Shown: positions 1 to 7,345 of the stretch, piece after piece
Layout of the letters: each line of letters opens with the position of its first letter
How positions within the stretch are numbered: position 1 is the first letter of the stretch
Assembly: GCF_001612685.1 (NCBI RefSeq)
Contig: NZ_BDAY01000057.1
Span: 1 to 60,149, forward strand
DNA: 60,149 bases
Source of the DNA: Nocardia altamirensis NBRC 108246
GTDB lineage: Bacteria > Actinomycetota > Actinomycetes > Mycobacteriales > Mycobacteriaceae
Direction of reading: 5' to 3'
Program-made: the position numbers and the translations under genes
The notes under the pieces: model-generated
Seen by the model: only the letters and a program-made list of their open reading frames with translations
What the model was told of the DNA's origin: nothing
The model's database searches: none

Positions 1-690
1 GTCCGGCGCGGGCGGCGGTGCAGGCGCGACCGGGGTCGGGCTCGGCACCGGGCTCGCCGGAGCCGCGTTCACCTGCGCGTTCGCCGGTGGCGGCGCGGTC
101 GGCGTCGCCGGTGTAGTCGTCACCGGCACCACCCGCTCACCACGGGCCTGGGCATTGTTCGCGGGCGGGGGCACCGGCGCCGACGGCGACACGTTCAACG
201 GCGGCACCGGAGGGCCCTGTGCCGGAGTGGGTTTGCCGATCACCGTGACGGTGCCGTCCGGCGCGACGACCAGGCGAGCCGGGTCCTTGGCCGGAATCAT
301 GCCGAGCTCGCGGGCGCGGGCGGCAAGGGCAGGCGCGGAATCGGCCGCCTCCACCTCCCGCTGCAGCGCGTTGCGCTCGTCGAGCAGCTTGCGGTTGACT
401 GCCCTGGCGTCGCCGAGTTGGTAGCTGTCCTCCGCGGCGCGGGTGGTCAGCAGCAGCGTGAGCGCGAGGCCGCAGCCGAGCAGCGCGATGATCGCCGTGA
501 CGAACCGGATCCGGCCCGCCATCGCCGTCACCGGCTGCTTCGGCAGATCCGGTGTGTCCGAACGGCTTTCGGCGCGGGTCCGGCGCCGCGCATAGGCCCG
601 CTGTGCGGCGCCCGACTTCACCCGGTCGGACTCGTGCACCCGGCGCGCGATGCGCCCCGGTGCCGCAACGGTCCGTGTCCGTATGCTCAT
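1..690 (-). CDS. ftsL: FtsL-like cell division protein (5' part; runs off the window)
   Basis: Reading leftward from ATG at 690, the frame stays open to base 1 (230 codons, no stop), so the gene is cut by the window edge. A GAGGGG ribosome site lies about 7 nt upstream. The product has a basic cytoplasmic N-terminus of about 60 residues, one membrane segment (about 63-82, rich in A, I and L), a short coiled-coil-like stretch (about residues 93-125) and then a long Pro/Ala/Val-rich tail. This is the plan of actinobacterial FtsL, a bitopic septum protein working with FtsB/FtsQ and PBP3; the M. tuberculosis form also has a long proline-rich tail. Its place directly after rsmH, where ftsL and then ftsI are expected, supports the call. 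The sequence is low-complexity, so position and topology carry more weight than motifs. Confidence 0.8.
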   Translation of the reverse strand, partial: MSIRTRTVAAPGRIARRVHESDRVKSGAAQRAYARRRTRAESRSDTPDLPKQPVTAMAGRIRFVTAIIALLGCGLALTLLLTTRAAEDSYQLGDARAVNRKLLDERNALQREVEAADSAPALAARARELGMIPAKDPARLVVAPDGTVTVIGKPTPAQGPPVPPLNVSPSAPVPPPANNAQARGERVVPVTTTPATPTAPPPANAQVNAAPASPVPSPTPVAPAPPPAPD

Positions 691-991
691 TTCGTTGTCC
701 CCTCGTGAGTCTGCGTGGGGCATCCGGCCTCCCTTGTCCAGGCCCCACACCCGGTCTGCCGGAGACACACTCCTCGTTCGTGTCGCCTCCGGCGTGCTGT
801 GCTGGAGGCGGGACACGCCCGCCTCCGTTCCGCCGAAAGAGCGCTCGTACGATCCTGTCTCCAACGGCTGCGTGCGCGCGCGAAAGTTCCGGTCGTCCGG
901 ATGAGCACCGCGCGAGGACGACCCATCCGATCCGGTGTCATGCCGGAGTTCCCACACCCCGTCGGCCGGGTGAGCACGCCGCAGCGGTGAC
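691..991 (-). other. rsmH-ftsL intergenic stretch with two hairpins
   Basis: I see no coding frame with a credible start in these 301 bases. Two inverted repeats lie side by side. One is imperfect, with outer arms GCCGGAG/CTCCGGC at about 757-797. The other is perfect, with arms GGAGGCGGG (804-812) and CCCGCCTCC (818-826) around a 5-nt loop. Neither is followed by a T-run on the minus strand, so they may be a processing or partial attenuation element between rsmH and ftsL rather than a classical terminator. Confidence 0.5.
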
Positions 992-1966
992 TCATCCGAC
1001 CTCCTGGATCCGTTCGGCCGCGCGCATCCGGACCGGTGCGGCGCGGGGGTTCTCCTCGATCTCCTGCTCCGTCGCCTTCTCCGCACCGCGGGTGAGCATC
1101 CGGAATTCCGGTCCCATGCCCGGCAATTCGACCGGAAGGTCGACGGGCGTCCGGGAGGCCGCGCGCGGCGCGAACTCCTGCTTGACCACCTTGTCTTCCA
1201 GTGACTGATACGACATCACCACGATCCGGCCGCCGACCCGCAGTGCGTCCATCGCGGCGGGCAGCGCCGCGCGCAGCGAATCGAGCTCGCGGTTCACCTC
1301 GATCCGCAGCGCCTGGAAGGTGCGTTTGGCCGGATGCCCGCCGGTGCGCCTGGTCGCCGCCGGAATGGTCGCGTAGAGCAGTTCGACCAGCTCGGCGCTG
1401 GTCGTGAACGGCCGCTGCTGGCGGCGGCGCAGCACCTCGGAGGCGATCTTGCCCGCGAAGCGTTCCTCCCCATAGGTTTTCAACACCCTGGCCAGATCGC
1501 CGTGGCCGTAGGTGTTGAGCACATCGGCGGCGGTGGGGCCGGTGGTCGGGTCCATCCGCATGTCCAGCGGCGCGTCGACGGAGTAGGCGAAGCCGCGGTC
1601 GGCCTCGTCGAGCTGCATCGACGACACGCCGAGGTCCATCAGGATGGCCGAGACCGAGCCGGTGGTGGCAAGCCCGGCCTCGGTCAGTGCGTCGGCGATG
1701 CCGTCGTATCGGGTGTGCACCAAGGTGATTCGGTCCGCGAAGGGCGCGAGCCGCGCACCGGCCAACTCGAGGGCGGCGGTATCACGATCGAGACCGACGA
1801 GCCGAAGGCCGGGATAGGTGCGCAGAAAGTGCTCGGCGTGTCCGCCGAGACCCAGTGTCGCATCGAGATATACCGCGCCCGGTTCGGTCAGCGCGGGCCC
1901 GAGCAGTGCATCGGCTCGACCGAGCAAAACCGGAACATGGCGGGGGCCGTCCTGTTCGCGGTTCAC
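992..1966 (-). CDS. rsmH: 16S rRNA (cytosine1402-N4)-methyltransferase RsmH
   Basis: This is the SAM-dependent methyltransferase that modifies C1402 of 16S rRNA in the ribosomal P site (formerly MraW). The N-terminus carries HVPVLL, followed by the SAM-binding segment with DATLGLGGH and GLDRD; MDLGVSSMQLDEADRGF and the DMRMD stretch are hallmark motifs. I chose GTG at 1966 because GGGAGG lies just upstream and the family starts close to HVPVLL. The frame could extend to 2008, adding 14 unconserved residues. From 1966 the protein is 324 aa, close to the family norm. It sits between mraZ and ftsL in the usual division-cluster order. Confidence 0.96.
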   Translation of the reverse strand: MNREQDGPRHVPVLLGRADALLGPALTEPGAVYLDATLGLGGHAEHFLRTYPGLRLVGLDRDTAALELAGARLAPFADRITLVHTRYDGIADALTEAGLATTGSVSAILMDLGVSSMQLDEADRGFAYSVDAPLDMRMDPTTGPTAADVLNTYGHGDLARVLKTYGEERFAGKIASEVLRRRQQRPFTTSAELVELLYATIPAATRRTGGHPAKRTFQALRIEVNRELDSLRAALPAAMDALRVGGRIVVMSYQSLEDKVVKQEFAPRAASRTPVDLPVELPGMGPEFRMLTRGAEKATEQEIEENPRAAPVRMRAAERIQEVG

Positions 1967-2153
1967 CTCGACCTCCCGGGATCTGCCTCGCTTCGTCGCG
2001 TACCACACGCGGGTCGCTCTGTTCCCACTGCTGAAAACTGTTGCTGGAGACGAATGCCCCGTGGTCTCTGACCGAACCTCGGCACCTGGCGTCGGGGAAG
2101 TACGTCAGGGTCCGCGTCCGGGCAGAGGCCACGCGGCACTCGTTCGCTCGGGG

Positions 2154-2585
2154 CTAGAAGATTCCGCCCAGCGACTCGTCTCTCGCTTGCGAGAAGTCCT
2201 CCTCGTGCTCGGCGAGGTAGGTGTCCCACGCCTGCTTGTCCCATATTTCGAGGAAATCGACCGAGCCGATCACCACGCAATCCCGTTGCAGGTTCGCGTA
2301 CCGACGGTGTTCGGCAGATAACACGATGCGGCCCTGGGCATCCGGACGTTGTTCGTCGGTGCCGGCTGCCAGTGCCCGGACGAATGCGCGTGCCTGCGGA
2401 TTACTCCGAGATGCCGCCGCGGCCCGCCGAGCGAGCGCGGTGAACTCTTCTCTGGGATACACGGCAAGGCTGTGGTCCTGACCCTTCGTGACCATCAACC
2501 CTCCCGCCAGATCGTCTCGAAATTTTGCAGGCAACGTCAGTCGCCCCTTGTCGTCCAGCCGAGGTGTGTAGGTACCGAGAAACAA
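2154..2585 (-). CDS. mraZ: Division/cell wall cluster transcriptional regulator MraZ
   Basis: A 143-residue protein with two SpoVT/AbrB-type DNA-binding repeats. The first begins FLGTYTPRLDDKGRLTLPAKFR; the second contains DAQGRIVLSAEHRRYA. MraZ forms ring-shaped oligomers that bind tandem repeats upstream of its own gene and repress the division cluster. The start is TTG at 2585, preceded by AGGGAGG with 7-nt spacing; the family begins M-F-L-G/H-T, so no longer start is needed. Its own promoter region carries AAAGTGGGG-type direct repeats 54-83 nt upstream, fitting autoregulation. It is first in the mraZ-rsmH-ftsL order. Confidence 0.96.
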   Translation of the reverse strand: MFLGTYTPRLDDKGRLTLPAKFRDDLAGGLMVTKGQDHSLAVYPREEFTALARRAAAASRSNPQARAFVRALAAGTDEQRPDAQGRIVLSAEHRRYANLQRDCVVIGSVDFLEIWDKQAWDTYLAEHEEDFSQARDESLGGIF

Positions 2586-2638
2586 CCCGATACCTCCCTA
2601 GTCGATCACCTCGATGGTCGGCCTTTCCGGTAGTGCGC

Positions 2639-2668
2639 GCTCCACATTACCCCACTTTCCCCCACTTT
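2639..2668 (-). promoter_or_regulatory. MraZ box: three 10-bp direct repeats
   Basis: Read on the minus strand, three consecutive decamers stand in exact 10-bp register: AAAGTGGGGG (2659-2668), AAAGTGGGGT (2649-2658) and AATGTGGAGC (2639-2648). Known MraZ targets are tandem TGGG- or AAAGTG-type repeats with one-helical-turn spacing upstream of mraZ. The box ends 54 nt before the mraZ TTG start, a suitable position for promoter repression. Confidence 0.8.
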
Positions 2669-2837
2669 CAATCGAAACCCGTGGTGATCCGGCTCGCCGC
2701 TCAGCCGATTTCGCAGGTCACCCCAGCTATCACCCAGGTGGAGAACTTTTTGCGTGTTCTGCCGACACGCACGGTCCGCATGGACAAACGCCCGGAAACA
2801 CCCAGCAAACACCCAGGTGTGATCGCTTCGAGGCGAA

Positions 2838-2906
2838 GGTGGGGTGCAGTGGGTGATCACGGTGGGGCGAGGTGGGGAATCTTGGTGGGGGGCGGTGGGG
2901 GAAGTG
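2838..2906 (+). repeat. Three 23-bp units, each with two GTGGG boxes
   Basis: On the plus strand, GTGGG recurs with its T at 2840, 2850, 2863, 2873, 2886 and 2896, so spacing alternates 10, 13, 10, 13, 10. Three 23-bp units (2838-2860, 2861-2883, 2884-2906) each hold a GTGGG pair one helical turn apart. The boxes resemble MraZ half-sites but are inverted relative to the proximal box and about 250-320 bp upstream of mraZ. Two further pairs of CCCAG 11 bp apart occur at 2718-2737 and 2797-2816. Confidence 0.7.
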
Positions 2907-2961
2907 CCACCCACCGACGCGGAGATCACCGGCGACCCGAAAGTCTCCACACGTGAGCCAG

Positions 2962-2992
2962 CGACGCCGCACCGAATCGGTGCGGCGTCGCC
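2962..2992 (-). terminator. Hairpin terminator after the DUF3040 gene
   Basis: A perfect 15-bp stem, arms GCGACGCCGCACCGA (2962-2976) and its complement (2978-2992), lies 33 nt after the DUF3040 stop codon. No U-run follows, as is common for actinobacterial terminators. It would separate that gene from the mraZ promoter region. Confidence 0.65.
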
Positions 2993-3024
2993 AGCCGTGC
3001 TGAAGTTGTCGGGCTACGAGCGAG

Positions 3025-3450
3025 CTACTCCTGCTCGAACCTTCGCCGGAATCGGTCTTCCATCCGCTCGGAGAAGCCGCCGGACTTGCGTTGGCGGCCA
3101 CGGCCACTCGTGCCGCCGCCCGGACCACCGGGCGCGGCGTCGCCGCCGGACCGATCACCCTTCGCGATGCCCTTGGAGCTGCCGACCAGCAGCAGGACGC
3201 CCGCGGCGAACATGACGATGAAGCCGATCAAGCTGATGATCGGGAAGCCGCCGGGCTTCACTGGTGCGGCGATGCCGGCGACGAGTAGAAACAGACCGAG
3301 GACGAACAAGGCCGCGGCCTGGAGTCTGCGACGACTCGAGGTCGAGCGAAGGCGTCCGCCGCGGACGGACGACGCGAACTTCGGATCCTCAGCATAGAGC
3401 GCGCTCTCGATTTGTTCGAGCATGCGCTGCTCGTGCTCGGAGAGTGGCAC
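3025..3450 (-). CDS. DUF3040 membrane protein
   Basis: A 141-residue protein starting with GTG at 3450, read as V/M-PLSEHEQRMLEQIE, the usual opening of the DUF3040 family. GGGAGG lies 5 nt upstream. Two hydrophobic segments (about residues 49-66 and 71-90) are followed by a Gly/Arg-rich cytoplasmic tail. The matching protein in M. tuberculosis, Rv2169c, occupies the same place next to mraZ. No enzymatic function is known for the family; small size, two membrane helices and a charged tail suggest a membrane-associated accessory factor. The upstream leader carries overlapping hairpins, listed separately. Confidence 0.88.
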   Translation of the reverse strand: MPLSEHEQRMLEQIESALYAEDPKFASSVRGGRLRSTSSRRRLQAAALFVLGLFLLVAGIAAPVKPGGFPIISLIGFIVMFAAGVLLLVGSSKGIAKGDRSGGDAAPGGPGGGTSGRGRQRKSGGFSERMEDRFRRRFEQE

Positions 3451-3476
3451 GGTACCTCCCCCGGCACTAGGCGTGG

Positions 3477-3526
3477 CTGTCGCCTCCGGGTAGGCGACAG
3501 ATAGCCGACCTTGGCGGCTATCTGTC
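3477..3526 (-). promoter_or_regulatory. Two overlapping, mutually exclusive hairpins in the DUF3040 leader
   Basis: Hairpin A has 12-bp perfect arms GACAGATAGCCG (3496-3507) and CGGCTATCTGTC (3515-3526). Hairpin B has 9-bp perfect arms CTGTCGCCT (3477-3485) and AGGCGACAG (3492-3500). They share bases 3496-3500, so both cannot form fully at once. They lie 27-76 nt upstream of the GTG start in the direction of transcription, a layout typical of RNA-level control. Confidence 0.55.
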
Positions 3527-3561
3527 ACCAATGATACGAGTTCGATCAGGGCCGTACCACC

Positions 3562-3641
3562 TTATGGGCGCAGCCAGACGAAGTCTGTCGCCAGCCGCGC
3601 CGGGCCGAGCGAAGCCGAGGCACTCGCCTAGGAGCCCATAA
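3562..3641. repeat. Inverted repeat flanking a structured spacer
   Basis: Arms TTATGGGC (3562-3569) and GCCCATAA (3634-3641) are perfect complements 64 nt apart, and the interior holds a smaller stem CAGAC/GTCTG near 3574-3586. It begins just after the stop codon of the HEPN gene on the minus strand, so it may serve as that gene's 3' end structure. Confidence 0.4.
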
Positions 3642-4082
3642 CTATGCGGTCATGCCCCCTGTCCACCCCGGGGCCGGGCGCAACCGGGCCGATGCGTTAA
3701 GGAGATCTTCGACGTCGTGAAGGAATGCGCCTACCCGCGAATAGAACTCGTCGGCCTCGGGATCGTCGATGTCGCGATCCAGTCCGGCCTCCAGCGCCGC
3801 CCTGATCTCCGAGCGCGCACTGAAATAATCAGCCCACATCACGAACTCGGGCGCGGCGCCTTGCATGAGGACCCACGCGTTGCGGGATCGAGCCCGTGGC
3901 GCGGTGTCGGCGCCGGTGAGCGCGATCACTGCCCCTGCCCCGCGCAACGCCGCGAGATAGGCGGTCCGGAACCGCTCACGCGGGTCTCGCTCGCCCGCGG
4001 CCTCCATGAGCAGGCCATCCGCTCGTTTCAGTAGCTTGCCCGCTCGACCGGGTTGTCCGGGATGTTCCATCCGACCAGACAT
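3642..4082 (-). CDS. SAV_6107-type HEPN domain protein
   Basis: A 146-residue, mostly helical protein resembling the SAV_6107 family of HEPN proteins found widely in actinobacteria, often near DNA polymerase IV genes. The start is ATG at 4082 with GGAGGGA/GGGGA purine runs upstream. A stretch R116-VGAFL-H122 fits the R-x(4-6)-H pattern that forms the RNase centre in active HEPN domains; I cannot tell whether it is functional here. No minimal nucleotidyltransferase (MNT) partner gene is adjacent. The gene is divergent from the GNAT gene at 4255, with a 172-bp shared promoter region. Confidence 0.75.
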   Translation of the reverse strand: MSGRMEHPGQPGRAGKLLKRADGLLMEAAGERDPRERFRTAYLAALRGAGAVIALTGADTAPRARSRNAWVLMQGAAPEFVMWADYFSARSEIRAALEAGLDRDIDDPEADEFYSRVGAFLHDVEDLLNASARLRPAPGWTGGMTA

Positions 4083-4254
4083 GTCCCCGTCCCTCCATCA
4101 TCGCGCACCCGGGGCCAACACCGCCTTGGTGTGACCGAACAGGTATTCGAACGTTTGAATTGAGATTGAATATAGAGACGCCCACCGACAACTTCCGCGC
4201 CCGCGCAGTGACGACCCCGTCGCCGCACTCCTGCCCGCCGGACCGACGAGAGCC

Positions 4255-4866
4255 ATGACCGCCGTCAAGCCCAATCACACGCCAGCACCTGTCGTCGTCG
4301 ACCTCTCCGTCGCGGCACTGCGCTCCCGGCTGCACGACGCACTCGGGGTGTATGTCGCGGCGATGGACTATCCCCGCGGCACCGAACACCACCGCGCGCC
4401 CATGTGGACCGAGCACACCACCCGCTCCGGGTGGCAGGCCGTCGCCGCGGTGGCACCGGACGATTCGGGCCTCGTCGATCTACGGTCCTCGCCGATCGTT
4501 GCCATCGCCTACGGGTATCACGGCGCACCGCACCAGTGGTGGCACCAGCAGGTGCACAGCGGGATGCGACGGTCCGGCTGGCCGGAACACTCGGCGCGCG
4601 AACTGCTTTCGGACTACTTCGAACTCACCGAGCTGCATGTGCACCCGTCGGCACAGGGCCTCGGCATCGGCGCAACGCTGCTCGAACGGCTGCTGCGGGA
4701 CCGGCAGGAACGGGCGGTGCTGCTGTCGACGCCGGAGGTCGAGCAAGAAGACAATCGCGCGTGGCGGCTGTACCGGCGGCAGGGATTCGGTGACGTGGTG
4801 CGCAATTTCGTGTTCGCGGGCGACAGCAGGCCGTTCGCGATTCTCGGACGGCGGCTGCCGCTGTGA
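4255..4866 (+). CDS. GNAT N-acetyltransferase (Rv2170-like)
   Basis: A 203-residue protein with the GNAT acetyl-CoA fold: the segment around residues 122-146 reads LTELHVHPSAQGLGIG, containing the Q/R-x-x-G-x-G/A pyrophosphate loop, and NRAWRLYRRQGF is the usual C-terminal motif B/D. Position next to lppM and the DUF3040 gene matches M. tuberculosis Rv2170, reported to acetylate isocitrate dehydrogenase; transferring that substrate here is inference. The start ATG follows a weak ribosome site. The gene lies 31 bp upstream of the carotenoid oxidoreductase and may be co-transcribed with it. Confidence 0.85.
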   Translation: MTAVKPNHTPAPVVVDLSVAALRSRLHDALGVYVAAMDYPRGTEHHRAPMWTEHTTRSGWQAVAAVAPDDSGLVDLRSSPIVAIAYGYHGAPHQWWHQQVHSGMRRSGWPEHSARELLSDYFELTELHVHPSAQGLGIGATLLERLLRDRQERAVLLSTPEVEQEDNRAWRLYRRQGFGDVVRNFVFAGDSRPFAILGRRLPL

Positions 4867-4897
4867 GGACGGTGCGGCGCGCCGGCATGGCGGTCAC

Positions 4898-6463
4898 GTG
4901 ACGGTCGCGGTGGTCGGCTCCGGCCACAATGCGCTGGTCGCCGCCTGTTATCTCGCGCGGGCCGGGCATCGGGTCGAGGTGCTGGAACGCGACGAGGTGC
5001 TCGGCGGCGCGGTGTCGACGGTCGAGCGGTTTCCCGGCCATCTGGTCGATCGCGGTTCGTCCGCGCACCTCATGATCCGGCATACCGGGATCATCGAGGA
5101 CCTGGCGCTCGGCGACTTCGGGCTGCGGTACATCGATTGCGACCCTTGGGGTTTCACGCCCGGTTCCGCGGGGCATGCGCCGCTGATTTTTCACCGGGAC
5201 CTCGACGCCACCTGCGTATCGATCGCGGCGGCGTGCGGCGAACGGGATGCCGCGGCGTATCGGCGGTTCGTCGAGGTGTGGGGGCCACGCAGCGCGCGGG
5301 TGATGCGCGCGTTCGGCGGCGGGCCGACGCCGGGGCGGCTGGTGCGTTCGTTCTGGGGGCTTGACGCGAAGCACGGTGGCAGCGCGCTCTCGCGAGAGTT
5401 CCTGCAGTCCGGTGACGCGTTGCTGGACACCTATTTTCAGGACGAGCGACTCAAGGCGTCGCTGGCCTGGTTCGGCGCTCAGTCCGGGCCGCCGATGTCG
5501 GAACCCGGCACCGCGCCGATGGTCGGGTTCGCCGCGCTCATGCACACGCTGCCGCCTGGTCGTGCGGTCGGCGGCAGTGGCGCGTTGAGTGCGGCGTTGG
5601 TGCGACGGTTGCAGTCCGATGGCGGCGTGGTGACGGCGGGCGACGCGGTCACCGCGCTGCGGCGCGACGGCGACGGCTGGCAGGTGCACACCGCATCGGG
5701 ACGAAAGCTGCACGCGGACACCGTGATCGCCGGTGCCCATGTGCTGACCACCCTCGAGCTGTTGCGCGGCGGCGGGTTCGACGCCGCGGTACTCGACGAC
5801 TGGCGGCGGCGCATCCGTGTCGGGCCCGGCATCGGCATGGTCGTGCGAGTAGCCACCAACGCGTTGCCGAACTATCCAGGCAGTTCGGCCGACGAATCCA
5901 CGCGCGGTCTGCAGTTTCTCGTGTCGGATCGGCGTCAGCTTCGACTCGCGCACGGTGCGGCATCCGCCGGTGAGCTGCCGCCGCGGCCGGTGGTGCTTGC
6001 GATGAGCTTCAGTGCGCTCGACCCGAGTATCGCGCCGCCGGGTGAGCACCAGCTCTCGCTGTGGGCGCAGTGGCACCCGTACCGGCTGGCCGACGGCAGC
6101 GACTGGGCCGGGCACGCCGACCGTGAAGCCGATCGCATCATCGCCGAAGTCGACTCCTGTGCACCGGGTTTCGCCGACTCGGTGCTGCGCAGGCATGTGC
6201 AGACCCCGGTCGAGCTGGAACGGGAGCTCGGACTGCTCGGCGGCAATGTGATGCACGTCGAGATGTCGCTGGACCAGATGATGCTGTGGCGACCGCTGCC
6301 CGAGCTGTCGGGGCAGCGCGTGCCCGGCGCACCCGGCCTGTATTTGACCGGCGCGTCGACGCATCCGGGCGGTGGCGTGTCCGGGGCGAGCGGGCGCACC
6401 GCCGCCGCCATGGCACTGCGCGACCTGCGACGTCGTCGATTCTCGTTGCCGCGCAGGCGATGA
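4898..6463 (+). CDS. CrtO-like FAD-dependent carotenoid ketolase/desaturase
   Basis: A 521-residue flavoprotein of the phytoene desaturase/CrtO superfamily. The N-terminal dinucleotide fold reads VAVVGSGHNALVAACYLARAG, followed by E-x-x-x-x-GG-A. A WFGAQSGPPMSEPGTAP stretch, a PPGRAVGGSGALSAAL stretch and a C-terminal LYLTGASTHPGGGVSG FAD-contact motif recall CrtO beta-carotene 4-ketolases, known from Rhodococcus and Deinococcus. The start is GTG at 4898; in-frame sequence upstream is only a shadow of the GNAT gene. Its stop overlaps the cruF ATG by 4 bp, implying joint translation. Ketolase rather than desaturase activity is inferred from resemblance and from the CruF and glycosyltransferase neighbours. 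Confidence 0.75.
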   Translation: MTVAVVGSGHNALVAACYLARAGHRVEVLERDEVLGGAVSTVERFPGHLVDRGSSAHLMIRHTGIIEDLALGDFGLRYIDCDPWGFTPGSAGHAPLIFHRDLDATCVSIAAACGERDAAAYRRFVEVWGPRSARVMRAFGGGPTPGRLVRSFWGLDAKHGGSALSREFLQSGDALLDTYFQDERLKASLAWFGAQSGPPMSEPGTAPMVGFAALMHTLPPGRAVGGSGALSAALVRRLQSDGGVVTAGDAVTALRRDGDGWQVHTASGRKLHADTVIAGAHVLTTLELLRGGGFDAAVLDDWRRRIRVGPGIGMVVRVATNALPNYPGSSADESTRGLQFLVSDRRQLRLAHGAASAGELPPRPVVLAMSFSALDPSIAPPGEHQLSLWAQWHPYRLADGSDWAGHADREADRIIAEVDSCAPGFADSVLRRHVQTPVELERELGLLGGNVMHVEMSLDQMMLWRPLPELSGQRVPGAPGLYLTGASTHPGGGVSGASGRTAAAMALRDLRRRRFSLPRRR

Positions 6464-7299
6464 CATCGATCCCGCGGCACACTGTCCGCCCGCCGGTGCG
6501 TGCGGTGGTGCCGCTCATCAGCGCCGCGCTGCTGATCCTCGCCCAGATCGCCTACCCACTGACCTCAGGTGCGGCCCGCGACCGGGTCACGGTGCTCGTC
6601 GTACTCCTTTCGGCGGGTACGGCATTGGCGCACGCGCGAGCGACCCGCGGCATTCGGTACGCGGTCGGGTTCGCCGTGATCGTCTCCGGCCTCGGCCTGC
6701 TCGCCGAGATCGTCGGCACCGCAACGGACTTGCCGTTCGGGTGTTACGCGTACGCGGTGGACCGGCTCGGACCTGCCATGAGCGGAGTGCCGCTGGTGGT
6801 ACCACTGGCCTGGACCGGCGGGCTGTATCCGGTGTGGGTGGTGGCCGGGCTGATCGCCCGGCGGGTGCCGTCGCGGATCGGGTTGTTCGCGGTGGGGGCG
6901 GTGGGCTGGGACCTGTTCCTGGATCCGCAGATGGTCGCCGACGGGCAGTGGGTCTGGTGCGACACCGACTCCGGACTGCCCGGTCTTCCCGAAATCCCGT
7001 ACACCAATTATCTCGGCTGGTTCGCGGTGGCACTGCTCATGGGAGGGCTGCTCGCGGTCTGGGATCGGGCGGCGCCCGATGCGACGACGTCAGTAGGGCT
7101 CGACAGAATCGGACCCTTTCCGACTCGGATCGCCGTGCCGGTGGCGGTATTTCTGTGGACCTGGCTCGGCTCGACCCTCGCGCACGCGGTATTTCTCGGC
7201 CTCCCGTTTTCGGCCTGTTACGGCGGCATCGGGCTGAGCATCCTGGGCATTCCGCTGCTGCGCAGGCTCGTCGCAGGCCCGACTCGACAGGACGGGTAG
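6460..7299 (+). CDS. cruF: CruF-like carotenoid 1',2'-hydratase (DUF422 membrane protein)
   Basis: A 279-residue, very hydrophobic protein with about seven predicted membrane segments. It matches the DUF422/CruF family, which hydrates the terminal psi-end of carotenoids such as gamma-carotene or bisanhydrobacterioruberin. Conserved-looking polar patches include GTATDLPFGCYAY, WDLFLDPQMV and PYTNYLGW. The start ATG at 6460 overlaps the preceding stop (ATGA), replacing a longer frame that would merely shadow crtO. Together with the CrtO-like enzyme and the glycosyltransferase at 8238, it suggests a hydroxylated, ketolated and glycosylated carotenoid. Confidence 0.82.
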   Translation: MTSIPRHTVRPPVRAVVPLISAALLILAQIAYPLTSGAARDRVTVLVVLLSAGTALAHARATRGIRYAVGFAVIVSGLGLLAEIVGTATDLPFGCYAYAVDRLGPAMSGVPLVVPLAWTGGLYPVWVVAGLIARRVPSRIGLFAVGAVGWDLFLDPQMVADGQWVWCDTDSGLPGLPEIPYTNYLGWFAVALLMGGLLAVWDRAAPDATTSVGLDRIGPFPTRIAVPVAVFLWTWLGSTLAHAVFLGLPFSACYGGIGLSILGIPLLRRLVAGPTRQDG

Positions 7300-7345
7300 C
7301 GACATCGCGACCCGCGTTCCGCCCGTCGCGTGGGCACTACGAGGG

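Noticed and set aside
4144..4165. Possible SOS (LexA) box upstream of the GNAT gene
   Set aside because: TTCGAACGTTTGAA lacks the GAAC-N4-GTTC spacing needed for the actinobacterial LexA site.
4625..6466. Minus-strand frame of about 610 codons opposite the CrtO-like gene
   Set aside because: Shadow of the real plus-strand gene, without ribosome site or recognisable motif.
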